Assembly (NCBI GenBank): GCA_038496445.1
Contig: JALMLS010000015.1
Location: forward strand, 727,303-791,302
DNA from: Trichosphaerium sp. ATCC 40318
Lineage: Eukaryota; Discosea; Flabellinia; Trichosidae
Reading direction: 5' to 3'
DNA length: 64,000 nt
Made by a program: the position numbers and the translations under genes. Positions 35,167 through 46,160 of this stretch are shown here, in pieces. Numbering within the stretch: position 1 is the stretch's first letter; each line of letters begins with the position of its first letter. The notes beneath the pieces are model-generated. The model had not been told where the DNA came from. It did no database searches and worked only from the letters and a program-made list of their open reading frames with translations.

Positions 35167-35727
35167 TTATTTCAAGTGAGCTTGTTTCTCGTAATTTTCA
35201 ATAAAATCATCAGATACCTCTGTTACACGTGTGCGAACGTTAGTATTTGACAACAAGGTAATGTCACATAATATCTGGCGCCAAATTCTTGCAGGTAATA
35301 GTCCAGCTACAGCAATAAACTGCTCTGGTGTAAACATGATAGGTATAGGATCAGGTCCAAGATAGTGTTTATAAGCCTCACGAAGGTAGTCCCATCTATT
35401 GTGAGTGTATTGTTTAATTTGTTGAGTAAGAGAATGGTTGACCATGTTTATCTGTGCTTGCACAATTGCATTTTCTAGATCTCTTACATGCCTTATAACT
35501 TTTTCAAAGACGCATATGTTAGGGCATAGGTAATAAATCTGGTCTCCGTTTGCTGCACAAGCAAAAAAAAAATCAGATTGATTGTGATATTTTGATTGAA
35601 AGGTTGTTGTACGCATTTTCATATTCATATTTTCCCCTTGTCTCAATGTAACCTCTTCTCTAAAGAAGATTTCTATCATGGTGTATGTCCTCATGCGTGT
35701 GTGATATGCGTCTGCACCTGTCAACAT
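35167..35727 (-). CDS. Uncharacterised protein
   Basis: An open frame of 186 codons from ATG 35,727 (MLTGADAYHTRMRTYTMIEI). The middle is helical and contains VIRHVRDLENAIVQAQINMV and the end reads PEQFIAVAGLLPARIWRQIL followed by VSDDFIENYEKQAH. Early exon boundaries are uncertain: an AG acceptor occurs right after ATGTTGACAG, so the true start could be an upstream exon. No family was recognised. It converges on the F-box/LRR gene with almost no spacer. Confidence 0.45.
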   Translation of the reverse strand: MLTGADAYHTRMRTYTMIEIFFREEVTLRQGENMNMKMRTTTFQSKYHNQSDFFFACAANGDQIYYLCPNICVFEKVIRHVRDLENAIVQAQINMVNHSLTQQIKQYTHNRWDYLREAYKHYLGPDPIPIMFTPEQFIAVAGLLPARIWRQILCDITLLSNTNVRTRVTEVSDDFIENYEKQAHLK

Positions 35728-36243
35728 GATTATTATTTTACAAGATTTTATTTAGATTACATACCCGCTGAGAAGCTTGGTGGATGTACAATACTACCGC
35801 TTATACAAGCAGTGTAATAGTTCAAAAGGTAATAATAATAACCATCTATTATTTTTTGTTGTGCCCGGTGGTTTTTTTTGGTGTACTCCATTGTTTTTTG
35901 AAGATGTGTTGTTGTTTATTGTTGTAATTTGAAATATATGATTAATTTAGCAGATTGATTTTTGATTGATTTTCCAAAACAAGCCAAAAAACACTTTGAA
36001 TAGTGTTGATTGAGTAAACGTGTCCACCCTAGAAGAAACTCAGTCGCCAATGTTCTACAATGGCAGCAATGAAATAATACTTTTGTGAGTTATGAGAACA
36101 GGACGCCGAAAGTTGTTTTCAATCAAAGATTGACTGTGAGAATCAATCTGTTAGACAACAGTTTAACCGCTATTTGAGTTCTTTTAGTGCGAGACCTAAG
36201 GCAGATGTGTTGTCTCATTTTTCAAATAAAACCGTAGTAAACA
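35728..36243. other. Intergenic region
   Basis: Low-complexity T- and G/T-rich tracts around 35,850-35,960 and no recognisable gene; it contains the promoter of the DUF1917 gene. Confidence 0.4.
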
Positions 36244-36873
36244 ATGGCTAGACTATACTATGAGCAAGGAACGCCTATTGATGAATTTTGTAAAGCAAAC
36301 AAACCAACAGGCACAACTGGAAACGTTTTACATGCGCATTGGATTCAAGTACATTCGCCAGTATTTTCCTGGGCGTCCATTAACTCTGAAATGATACACC
36401 AGCACACAGATTTGTTCAAACTTAATATGAAGGATATACGAGCGTTTAGAACCCGACTGGATACTCTAGCACGTAAAAGTAACTGCCGTGTCGGCAAATG
36501 GATGCTAAAAATCAACGAAAGCCAAGTAAACAAGTGCTGGACGATTATTGCCTCAGCTGTTGCTACAGGCAAGCTTGGCAGTAATATTTCAACGAAAGTA
36601 TCAACTACAAAAGGTAATAAAGCCATGAAAGAACAAGAGTATACGATATGCGTCTACACACCTGATTACTTTGATAAAAGACATGTGTTCTATGTGCGAG
36701 AACAATTACGAGGGCTTGGCGTTGACGAGATGTGCTGTGAGACAATTTACTACAAACCAGACTTGTTCACCATTCTACAAGCCTTTGAACCGTCTGATCC
36801 TAAAGGAACTACGTTTATCTATATTGATGGTGACGGTAACTCTGGATCAATGTGGTATTGCACGTGCTTGTAA
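36244..36873 (+). CDS. DUF1917 / UPF0696 (C11orf68, Bles03-like) protein
   Basis: One open exon of 209 codons. The features of the Bles03 family are in order: a GKWMLKINESQVNKCWTIIA segment (the 'GKW' strand and helix), AVATGKLGSNISTKVST, YTICVYTPDYFDKRHVFYVR and YYKPDLFTILQAF. These correspond to the 'S-G-K-W', 'KVS' and 'CVYT..' and 'YKPD-I/L-[YF]T' blocks of DUF1917, whose fold resembles the cap-binding protein eIF4E. The C-terminal 30 residues (IDGDGNSGSMWYCTCL) do not match, so the last exon may be mis-joined. Cytoplasmic location and function are not established. Confidence 0.75.
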   Translation: MARLYYEQGTPIDEFCKANKPTGTTGNVLHAHWIQVHSPVFSWASINSEMIHQHTDLFKLNMKDIRAFRTRLDTLARKSNCRVGKWMLKINESQVNKCWTIIASAVATGKLGSNISTKVSTTKGNKAMKEQEYTICVYTPDYFDKRHVFYVREQLRGLGVDEMCCETIYYKPDLFTILQAFEPSDPKGTTFIYIDGDGNSGSMWYCTCL

Positions 36874-36977
36874 TTTGTTAAAGTTACCATAAAAGGAAAT
36901 TCCCGATAGTAAAATTAAGTCAAACAGCGTTGTTAAGGAAAGACCTTTAAAAATTCACTCAGCTAACAAAGCATAAA

Positions 36978-37891
36978 ATGTCAGATCTTACAGCAGAGGA
37001 GAAAGCACAACGCGAAGAGGCACGCATTCTTGGTTCTTTTAATCGCGCAAGGAAACGACAACAAGGGTACATTTTCTATTACTAATAGCTAGCGCACTAA
37101 ACCATGTTAGCCAAGTTAGTGCACCTACTACAAAAACTGGTGAAACTACACAAACGAGCGATAAACCGAAATTCGACTGGCGTGCTCAACAGGCGCGTAA
37201 AGAACGCGAATTAAAGGAAAGAGAAGAAGCAAGACGAAAGGAGAAAGAAGCGAAACTCGCCTCATTACCGGCAATTTCCACTGAATCAGCGCAACAAGGC
37301 ATGGACGGAGAAGAATTTGATATGCAGAGCGCAGTTGTTGAAATCAAGACGTTCGATTACCCAGAGGCTCAACCTGAGGAAGAACCTGATATAGTAGTTG
37401 TACGCTAGGCATTTTTAAATTCTCAACAACAAAACTGCAAATTATGTGTTATCTTCCGTGAAGCTAACTTACTCAATGTAGGCTAGCGAGGTATTTGGCG
37501 ACGTAAACACCGCTGAACAAGAGCAAGGCAGGCTCAACAAACATATTTACGGCCAAAAGGAAGCTCCTCCTCCAAAACCAGCACCAGCAAAGCCAGAACC
37601 TTCTCAAGAAGAGAAAGACGTAGCTGAGCGTATGCAACGAAAAGTACGTTATGATTTTAAGCAGTTTTCAACAAAGTGTAACAAACTGACATATTCTTTA
37701 GATACAAGAGCGTTTAAATAAATGGCAACAAACACAAAAGGAAAAGCCTGAACCAGAGCCTAAACCAGCATCAAACCAAAATGACACACAACTTTTTAAG
37801 TACGTCTCCACCCTTTTCGTACAAACGGTATTGATTGCGTAATAGGAAACAAGCAGCGGCTAGTAGACTCACAAACTTATTGGGTATCTAA
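36978..37891 (+). CDS. Charged coiled-coil protein of unknown function
   Basis: Five exons join in phase. MSDLTAEEKAQREEARILGS opens the first; a 22-base intron (GTACATTTTCTATTACTAATAG) follows; then comes a Lys/Arg/Glu-rich helix (KERELKEREEARRKEKEAK), an acidic stretch (TFDYPEAQPEEEPDI), SEVFGDVNTAEQEQGRLNKH, a Pro/Lys linker (PPPKPAPAKPEPSQEEK) and RLNKWQQTQKEKPEPEPKP, ending RLTNLLGI with TAA at 37,889-37,891. About 270 residues, largely disordered or coiled coil. It lies in a run of plus-strand core genes with short spacers. No family was recognised. Confidence 0.6.
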
Positions 37892-38021
37892 TTGAAAACC
37901 AACGTAACCAAACCAAACAACGCCATCACCTGGGTTGTTTTCTAGTTCCAATGTACAATAAAAACGCAAAATGAACTATTATTGTTGACTTGTAAAAAAA
38001 TACCCAAAACTATTATTATTT

Positions 38022-38027
38022 CACGTG
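38022..38027. promoter_or_regulatory. CACGTG palindrome upstream of the BAR-SH3 gene
   Basis: It lies 14 bases before the ATG at 38,041 in the short spacer after the previous gene. Confidence 0.45.
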
Positions 38028-38040
38028 TAGCACAACACTA

Positions 38041-39736
38041 TGGCTTTTAAAAAATTCAAGCATGGCCTCAGTAAGGCAAAGGACGCAGTACGTTGATGTT
38101 ATACCCATAATTACTGAGTTTGAGAAGACTGTACACGCATTCCACAGAGGGCCTCAAGGAAAAGACGAGGAGTTCAACATACAATACCGGTTGTATAAGA
38201 ACCATTATGAAGCGCTCAAAAAATTAGACAAGCACATAACTGCCTATTCGTCTGCAGTTCAACGTATGATAACAACACAAACCTATCTAATGTAAATAAG
38301 ACATGCTTGACGCCCAAAAGCAAATTGCGGAAGATCTAAACGCGATGTTTGCTGAAGACCCAGAACAGATACACATACGCCAATTCGTCTCCCAATATTT
38401 TGAGGCGACCAGTGCAATGTCGGATGCCAAGAGAGACGTCCTTGTACGTCCGGACTATCTTTAACGTACAACAATTGACGTTTATAGGATGAAACGAATA
38501 AGACTGAAATACAGGACCCAATCAACCACTACCTGATGCAATTTCGAGAAATTGGTGTACGTCGCATAAAACCGCTAGCAAGTACCTGATTCATACTTGC
38601 AGGATCGTTGTAAGGAGCGTAACAAGCGTTATATGGATAAGCATAAGCTAGAGAACGACCTCGCAAAATACCGTGCAAAGGGTGACCCTAGAATTGCTGG
38701 TGTAAGCCACTTGCCCGCATCAAGAATTCAAGTGGATTTACAGATTTTTTTTTTAGACTGAGCGTAAACTTGAAGGCGTGGCTCAATCCTACGAAGACGT
38801 TAACCAAGAGATCATTAAAGATATCCCAATACTTTACAACGATCGTGGGGTCTTTTTGGAACCTGTTTTAGCTTTGGTGCGTACAACTAGACTGTGTATA
38901 CATGAGTAACATGACGTCATCTCATTTTATAACCATGTTTCTCATTGATTTGTTTGATCTTTTTTCTTTTGATTTCTAGAGCTGACAGGTGTACATAGTT
39001 CGTTGATGGTCAAGTAGAATTCTCAAAAGGTAAGACAATCAGTATAATTTGATATTGAAAAAAAAAAGTTCGCGAATATTTACGTTTCTTTAGTATTGCA
39101 AGAACATATGCTTCGACTCCAACAAGCTTGTTCATCAATAGATAAGCAACGTATTCATAGTCACCCGCCTGTTATTACCCCAAGAGAGAACAGTGCGGTT
39201 ACAAAAGTGTACACGACTGGACCAGGACAAGTGGACGATAATCCATTCGCAAATCAATCCGTTGCTCTACCTACTCATGGTACTGACCAACCTGCTGGAA
39301 GTCCGTACTCTAGAGCTGCACCTACTCCTCAACCACAAGGTGGTGGAAATCCTTACTCGAGAGCATCACCTGTTCCAACACCACAAGCAACTTACGGTGC
39401 ACCTGCTCCTCAACCGGGTTACTCAGCTCCAGCTCCTCAGCCGCAGGGCACAGGCAATCCCTATGGACGTGCAGTACCACCGCCGCGCAACGCTGGGCCA
39501 CCTCCACGGAGTGCAGGTGCGCTTTTTTTTTTCTTCCGAATTTGTTTTTTGTTTACTTTATCGTAGGCTTGGGTACAGCCACTGCGTTATGGGATTTTGC
39601 TGGCGTAGACGCAACCGAGCTATCATTCAAAGCCGGTGACAAAATTACAGTGCTGGAGAAGATGGGTCCAGAGTGGTGGCGTGGAGAATTGCGCGGTGCG
39701 CAAGGTCTCTTCCCAGCGAACTACGTTAAAATGTAG
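38041..39736 (+). CDS. BAR-SH3 protein (amphiphysin/Rvs167/endophilin-like)
   Basis: Starts MAFKKFKHGLSKAKDA; a 31-base GTACGT...GAG intron restores the frame to FEKTVHAFHRGPQGKDEEFN, as in Rvs167/amphiphysin N-termini. The BAR helices follow over several exons (YEALKKLDKHITAYSSAVQ, MLDAQKQIAEDLNAMFAED, YMDKHKLENDLAKYRAKGD, ERKLEGVAQSYEDVNQEI, DIPILYNDRGVFLEPVLAL, FVDGQVEFSK). A Pro/Gly/Ala/Gln-rich linker (39,240-39,515) leads to a C-terminal SH3 domain with all consensus elements: ALWDFAGVDATELSFKAGD, EWWRGEL and GLFPANYV. It should bind curved membrane and proline-rich endocytic or actin partners at the cell cortex. Stop at 39,734-39,736. Confidence 0.93.
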
Positions 39737-39832
39737 AAGATTGTTATTTGAGTGTAAAAAAAATATATCGGTTTTTACCACTTTTGACTTCTGTTGCCCT
39801 GCTAGCTCAGCAATTATCAACTTGTAAACAGC

Positions 39833-40362
39833 ATGATTCGCCCTGTTATTAACGCTCTCAATAGAGCGGGTCACCAACTCACAAACGAAGCCAGGCAATA
39901 CGCAGGCGCAAAATACGGCTCCAAAGAGTTTGGTCTTTACCACATGCACTTATTTGAGGGCTCCAACCTCAGAGCAGTGGCCGACACAGTAAAATCAATG
40001 CGCAATGGTTGGCACAAAATCTTCACCCTAAACCTTACCAAGGGTGAATTCTACCTTGGCATACCTGGTGCTCTCTGTTTTACTTGGATGGGTATGATGT
40101 ACGGCTCTGCTTTGGGTGGAAGACACTTGAGAGGCTACTTAGGTACGTAATTAGCGCTAAAATAATTTAATAACGAGGTATTACAGATATTCCTGCCCAC
40201 TGGGTCACAGATAAGGAAGAATACGAGTTATGGGGTCCTCAATTGCTCCACTCCTTTCAATTTCGTCAACCGTACGCAGACGTAAACAGAGCGAGATTAA
40301 ACGACCACACTGAATACGCTGGCGCTGAAACCGCTCCAGTAGAAGCCCATGGCCACCACTAG
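39833..40362 (+). CDS. Small conserved-looking membrane protein, possibly mitochondrial
   Basis: Two exons: MIRPVINALNRAGHQLTNEA through FYLGIPGALCFTWMGMMYGS and RHLRGYL, then after a 45-base GTACGT...ACAG intron DIPAHWVTDKEEYELWGPQL and VNRARLNDHTEYAGAE, with TAG at 40,360-40,362. The N-terminus is basic and amphipathic and one hydrophobic segment (~residues 66-85) is present, as in small respiratory-chain or ATP synthase accessory subunits. No specific family could be assigned. Confidence 0.5.
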
Positions 40363-41012
40363 ACTTGTTTATCAACCTCTCAGACATTATGAACTTGATA
40401 TTCACTTTCATAAGTGTGTAGAACCGACTGTCCTTTAAAAAAAAAATTTTACTCACTACCACAATAATATCACGCGTAAGCGTTACCTTTGACGTTAAAA
40501 AGTCGTTCACTATTTTTTTTTTCTTTCAAACAATGCGCTTTTGCTTATTTCTTTTACTGACTTCACCACACGCTTTGTAAGAGACAAGGTAATCGATATG
40601 ATGCCCCAGAACACTAGAAGGACAAGAACTGCTTGCGTTTCAGATAGAGTTTTGAATTTGAAAAAAAAAACGCTGCGCAAGATAATTCTCTCGTATTTTT
40701 GTATGTACAAAGATTGCTTGGGCAGTGGTGTGTTGCATATATGAAGCGGTTGTGTCTTCATGTAGTGTGAATGTTTTTGGGTCAACAATCGGTTAAAGTG
40801 TTGACATGTACCGGAGCTTAATGCTGACGCGTTGCATTGCCTTTCTGAGTCATGTCAGTGGCGCCTGTCGACAAGACTGTGAGATAATGAATTCACTTAA
40901 TTTGTTAAGTCAGTACCGAGTGCAACTAGCTACTGCGCTTGAGTTCTGCTGAGATTTTACTACCAGCGATAAACGCGTTTAATAATACCAATCAGACCGC
41001 TATTTATTTACA
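40363..41012. other. Intergenic region
   Basis: No gene recognised. The 3' part (40,840-41,010) is the promoter region of the MORN gene and has no CACGTG. Confidence 0.4.
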
Positions 41013-42553
41013 ATGGAGCCCGCTCCAAAACAGAAGGTACAATTGCGATTTTAAAGCGCAAAGCGTACTAAATAACGTATAAAATAGATGAATACCTCTG
41101 TAGCGAGTAAGTGCCATATTTTAGACATTCCTTTGGAGTTACAACATTACATTATCGACTTGGATGTACAACGCGACCTGTTTATTGGATGGCCTTATTT
41201 ATCTAAACGTGCAGCAATAAACTCAATGAGATACGACGATGAACTGAACAAACACGGTAAATGGTTAGAATTTCGATATGAACAGGTGCGTAAGGGTGTT
41301 CCTATAAAGTTATACGTAGTAAAACAAACGTATTGGAGTCATGGTAAACTAAATGGAGAGATGAAAACGTGGTATGAGGGTGGGCTAGTGTTAAAGTCAT
41401 CATATAGTTATGTTAATGACAAAAAAGAAGGAGAATACAAGAAGTGGTCTAATAATGGGCAATTATGTGAGCGTTGCAATTACATTGATGATAAAAGAAA
41501 TGGAGAGTGTACTACATGGTATGACAATGGCCAATTGTATGTTATGTGTAATTATGTCAATGGTATACTAGAAGGAGAGTACAAGAGATGGTATTGTGGC
41601 TTGTTACAGAACAATGGATTAAAACTAGGAGAGACTCACAATGAACAACAATTGTGTGTACTAAGCCATTATTGTAACGGGAAACTACATGGCGAGCGCA
41701 AAGTCTGGTATTCGAATGGTGACCTGAAAAACAAATGTCTTTATAACCATGGCAATGGAGAAGGAGAATATAAGCAATGGCATATTGGAGGCCAAATAGA
41801 AAAGCAGTTTAACTACTTAGATGGTGAACCACATGGACAAATAAAGCTGTGGTACCAAGACGGATCTTTGTGTGAGCTAAGCACATGCATTAATGGTAAG
41901 CGTGAAGGAGAGTACAAGAGATGGACATGGATGGTTCACTAGAGGAGAAATGCAATTTTATTCGTGGTGTAAGAAATGGAGAGTACAAGATGTGGATAGG
42001 TGGTGTACTATCACACCAATGCATTTACATCAACGATGCATTGGATGGAGTGAAGAAGACATGGGAAAATGGAGTGCTGAAGAAAGAATGTAATTATGTT
42101 AAGGGTGAACGAGATGGAGTATATAAGTGCTGGTCTGAGAATAATAAAAGGGAAGAGATAAGTTATGTCAAAGGGAAACGTGAAGGAGAGCATAAAAAGT
42201 GGTCAAAAGACAATCTGTACTTTTATTGCAATTATGTTAATGACAAACTTGATGGAGAATATAAGCAATGGTATGGTAAAGTATTACATGAGCATTCTCA
42301 TTACGCTAATGGTAAACTACATGGAGAGTACAAGAAGTGGGGATTCAATGGTAAATTAAAAGTCCATTGCCATTATTCAGAAGGTGAATGGAATGGAGAG
42401 TACAAAGAGTGGCATGATGATGGCGAACTGTATATTCATTGTCATAAAATCAATGGTGACAATGAAGGAGAGTATAGAATGTGGAGAAATGGTAAATTGT
42501 GTATGCACTGTTGTTATAAAAATGGGGAAGTACAAGCAATCCATAATTGCTAA
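41013..42553 (+). CDS. F-box-like + MORN_2-repeat protein, frameshifted
   Basis: An eight-codon exon (MEPAPKQK) joins in phase 0 over a GTACAA...AATAG intron to MNTSVASKCHILDIPLELQH and the head LDVQRDLFIGWPYLSKRAA, DDELNKHGKW. About 18 MORN_2 repeats of ~23 residues follow (GEYKKWSNNGQLCERC, GECTTWYDNGQLYVMC, GEYKQWHIGGQIEKQF, GQIKLWYQDGSLCELS). At about 41,930 a single base is missing between ...GEYKRW and DMDGSLEEKC, after which ten more repeats are open to 42,553. Repeats form beta hairpins stacked into a solenoid. A ubiquitin-ligase adaptor role would follow if the head is a true F-box; that is inference. Confidence 0.6.
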
Positions 42554-42843
42554 AGGAAGCTTTTGGATAAAGAACGCAGGTTTTATATTCTTGAAATATT
42601 ACAGCATGTGCTATCTAATTTATGATTGTGAATCTATTAGCTACGTATAATAAGCAATTGCAAATACTAAAACAGTCGTATGTAATTCCGGATTTGTGAA
42701 AGAAAGACCTGTTGTAATACCTTTGATTCGAGGAAACAAACCAAATAAACTGTGTTGACTATACCTGACACTGTGAACACTGGCAAAAAACCCAGGTTTG
42801 TTTTCTTCAGATTTACAATGAGCCTGAGTTTATTGTTCGTACA

Positions 42844-43219
42844 ATGTGGAGACAGTATGCTGGTTGGTTTGATCAAATAACAAATCGCCTTCACTCTGTC
42901 CCTATGAATAAAATAGGTAATGCAGTCTCAAGTATAGCTGGGTGCCCAAAGACAGTAGCCGACAAAGCATTGACTGAGAATAAAGACGGAAATACAGGCG
43001 TTGCAAGGATATTGGTACCCATCACTAAAAAAACAGAACTAGTTGTTTCTAAATAGATTTAGGTTGATTACGCGATTGCTGCAGGGCCTGAAGAGAAGAG
43101 TATATTGCTTGCTAGAGAAGATATACCAAGACAGTGTTGAAAAAGCAACAAGCCTTATGTCAAAGGGCATTTACCAAGCTGTTGTGAACGATATGAAAAC
43201 ACAGCTTTCAAAGCTTTAG
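42844..43219 (+). CDS. Uncharacterised small protein
   Basis: The first exon from ATG 42,844 reads MWRQYAGWFDQITNRLHSVP and GNAVSSIAGCPKTVADKALT. A second open stretch in another frame (RRVYCLLEKIYQDSVEKATS, LMSKGIYQAVVNDMKTQL) ends at TAG 43,217-43,219. The intron joining them cannot be fixed. Both pieces look coding; family unknown. Confidence 0.35.
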
Positions 43220-43698
43220 CTGAACAACAAATGTGTAATTAAAAATCAATTGTAAAGGACATTGTGCTTGAATAAATATACCTTCAATGTTAAACAACGC
43301 CGTCAGTAGTTTTATTTTCAAAAAAATAAGCCAAACGAGGTATCTAATCACATTTAATTGATCATTTTTTGATGTCACAACTTCAGTACAGTCAATGATT
43401 TAAGAAAGACTTCAAATTTTCAGAGCACCAATACAGCCATTTAAGCCTTGCAGGTGACCAACTATATTGAATCGTTTGCACTCATACTACTCCGCATCTT
43501 TGCTGGCACTGTCTAAACCACTATAGCCATGCGATGCCAACGCGCTACGATAAATTTTGCGCTCTTGTTTGGCATATGGCTCCGATGCGTACAAAGACTG
43601 TGATATAGATGTATTTTGGCGACTTCTGAAACCCTAGTGGTCAGCGTGACGGGTGAGAAAGAGCGTGGCAGTTTTTTTAGCTCAAAATGGTCTTATTT
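43220..43698. other. Intergenic region
   Basis: No gene recognised between the uncharacterised gene and the secreted-protein gene. Confidence 0.4.
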
Positions 43699-43704
43699 CA
43701 CGTG
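43699..43704. promoter_or_regulatory. CACGTG palindrome upstream of the secreted Cys-rich gene
   Basis: It lies 100 bases before the preferred ATG at 43,804. Confidence 0.4.
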
Positions 43705-43803
43705 TACTCGAGACAACGCGGTCTCGTTCTCAAATTACTCGTGAATACGTTTGTATCGACTTGCAAACATAATCTTTCAACACCAAAGACCAAAACAACA
43801 ACA

Positions 43804-44471
43804 ATGACGCAACAACTTGTAATCGAAACACTTCTAGTAGTAATCTGTATTCTTGCATGTGCGCATGGATCCGAGCAAGGATTCAGCACTTCACGTCCAT
43901 CTAGACCTGTGTGTGAAGGTGATACTATCGCTCACGAGATCTACACAGTGTCAAGAACTGGCGGAAATGGCAATGGTATCTCCGATACTATAGTGTACAA
44001 CATGGGATTCTACAATGACCCAAGGATCATTGGACGTCTTACTTTTGGTGACGCTAGTGCAGACTGTTCTTCATCCACAACTGATGTCTGTTGCAATGCT
44101 GAACAATCTATTTGCCTCAGACCCGTATGTAACTTATATAATTCTTGATGGGCTGACTCGCTTTTCAATAGCATGCCTCTGCACCTTATCTCGCCTTTGC
44201 CATTCCAACGAACACTACAACATGTACTGTTTACCATTACGAAACAGATTCATTCACAAGCACTCGTGGATTATTGTTTGCAACTGATGACGGTGTATGT
44301 CTTTTTTTTTTTTTTTTGACATTGCAGTTTGTAACCTCTCTTTAGAATACTGGATGTAACGTTAACGGTGGATGGCCCTGCTTCATGATTGGTAGTTCAG
44401 ATATCCAACCAATACCTATGGGCACTTACAGTAACTACGTCATAGACTGCATCAAACCGTGTTCTTCATAG
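43804..44471 (+). CDS. Secreted cysteine-rich protein
   Basis: The ATG at 43,804 opens a signal peptide (MTQQLVIETLLVVICILACA, cleavage near AHGSEQG); an upstream in-frame ATG at 43,687 would bury it, so the later one is preferred. Three exons join in phase over GTATGT introns: PVCEGDTIAHEIYTVSRTGG, FYNDPRIIGRLTFGDASADC, HASAPYLAFAIPTNTTTCTV, TDSFTSTRGLLFATDDG and NTGCNVNGGWPCFMIGSSDI, ending IDCIKPCSS with TAG at 44,469-44,471 and AAATAAA just after. About ten Cys residues suggest a disulfide-stabilised extracellular domain. No membrane anchor is seen. Family unknown. Confidence 0.7.
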
Positions 44472-44531
44472 ACAAATAAATGCCAAACTCATGGTTCCCT
44501 AAGTTCTGACTGTATGTATTCTTTCAAAAAA

Positions 44532-44618
44532 ATGTCATTGTCACATCACCTGTTGGTGTTACTTTTTGTTTCTGGTTCAGTAGTATCTATTAATGCACAA
44601 CGATTGAAGGCAAGTTAA
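44532..44618 (+). other. Orphan signal-peptide exon
   Basis: ATG 44,532 opens MSLSHHLLVLLFVSGSVVSI followed by NAQRLKAS and TAA. It has the shape of a first exon of a secreted protein, similar in style to the surface family leader (…AQ), but no downstream coding exons are seen; it may be a remnant. Confidence 0.3.
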
Positions 44619-44673
44619 TTTCTTTTATTATTGGTTTCTGTTTCCTTAAACTGGTGAACTGGTAAATGACTGT

Positions 44674-44835
44674 CTATTCTTCAACCTTTTTGCCATTTTT
44701 ATAAGTACATTGCACTTCTAGTTCACCGTTATAATACCAACACTTATACTCTCCATGCCGCTCGTCGTTTAAGTACAAACAATGCTCATTTAATGATCCG
44801 TCTTCGTACCACCTTACTTTACTTTTATTTGTCTA
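44674..44835 (-). pseudogene. MORN_2-repeat gene remnant
   Basis: On minus, KVKWYEDGSLNEHCLYLNDE, RHGEYKCWYYNGELEVQCTY and KNGKKVEE precede a TAG at 44,674. This is the last two repeats and the C-terminal end of a MORN family gene; nothing upstream continues it. Confidence 0.65.
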
Positions 44836-45430
44836 CGCGCCGGGACTGACCCATTCTTATGCAAGCCTACATTGGCGCTCACTAATTTGGATTGTTTTCG
44901 TCTTCTTCGAAAAAACAGTCTAAGAATAAATAGATAACATTGTCTATTACTGTTATTGGTGTTTTAGGCATCCTGTAAACAACATGTCACAGCTTCAGGA
45001 ATATGTTTTTCGTTCAACTTGTTCCACTTTCCCCTTTTGGCTAAGTACCATGTGATTTTTAATTCGCATTGTTTTGGCGTGCTGTGTAATTAATAGCAAT
45101 TATCATAAGCTGTTAATGTAGCATCCTGAGGGTTACATAGAGGCTAATTTAACGGAATATTGGAGAACTCTAATTGAAGTGTTTATCTTTGCTGTAAAAT
45201 TAGAATAAAATAAGAAAAACTGTATAATCCAGATTGTGCACAGCTACAATGCTTGTAATCCAGGTTCAATAATGGCCGATGTGCTAGTTTAAAGGTTATG
45301 CACTATTTCCGAGCCCATTGACATGCAAACGCTCAAACGCGAAACAAAGGCGATTGTTTCACGAATACACGCTAACCCCTTTTCGTATACTCCTACTCAT
45401 GTCTAGCACGGGCATACTTTAATTGGGGAC
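44836..45430. other. No recognisable gene
   Basis: AT-rich with stops in all frames; CACGTG occurs near 45,435. Nothing can be supported. Confidence 0.35.
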
Positions 45431-45439
45431 TGTTCACGT

Positions 45440-46080
45440 GGCCTATTATTGACTAACCCTGAATGATTGTTTCTCAGTTCCAAATGATTTTGACGTACCA
45501 CATCCTATCAATCTTATAATAAGACCAGTTGCATTCAAATTGTAGTACTCTTCAATAACATCTACATCCCATACTAGTTTCTTATCAAGCACACATACAA
45601 AGCTAAACATTAGTTGAGTACTATAATAGTATTGTAAGGAATCTTAAAAGGTCATACTTTCCAGATATATTTTTTGAAGTTGATGCAACAATATTCACGT
45701 GTTTAAAAGGTTGATGATATCTGGTGATACATATATTGAACTTTGATCGCTTTAATATACTACAGTAAAGGCATTAGCGCTATTTGTTGATAAATCAGTA
45801 AGATCGGAGTGAATTCCTATCTTAGAAACTCAAAAAGCCCTTGTCGTTTAGCGTTACTACGCCAACAAGTCGTTTTCGTACCGTAGATTCTCCGTTTCTA
45901 TCAATAACATCCATACAGCTTATGATTGGTAAACAGCATACGAGGGCTACTACATCACGTTAGTAATAGCGTACGAGGAGTTAAGTAAATTATTGACGTA
46001 CCTAAACACGCAGCGCACCTGTTATTACACCAATGATCTTCTGAAGAAGGCATGTATGCTGTGGTACCAAAGAAGCGTGT
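45440..46080 (-). CDS. Possible multi-exon protein with one membrane segment
   Basis: Minus-strand pieces look coding: TTAYMPSSEDHWCNNRCAAC joins over a phase-1 GTACGT...TAG intron to ALVCCLPIISCMDVIDRNGE and STVRKRLVGVVTLNDKGF. Further down, a His/Lys segment (TRYHQPFKHVNIVASTSKN) and MFSFVCVLDKKLVWDVDVIE with EEYYNLNATGLIIRLIGC are also open. Later exon joins are unresolved. It may be a Cys-rich, membrane-associated protein; no family was recognised. Confidence 0.35.
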
Positions 46081-46160
46081 TGTAAGTATGGGAAGAAAAC
46101 CAAAAAGTTAAGGTGACTTGCCAGAAAAGTAGAAAACGGTTTAGGAACTTTTAACGTACA

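Noticed and set aside
41013-42553. MORN_2 repeats read as a bacterial YwqK toxin-antitoxin antitoxin
   Set aside because: The repeat label comes from the bacterial family; no toxin partner is present and the genes have introns and an F-box-like head.
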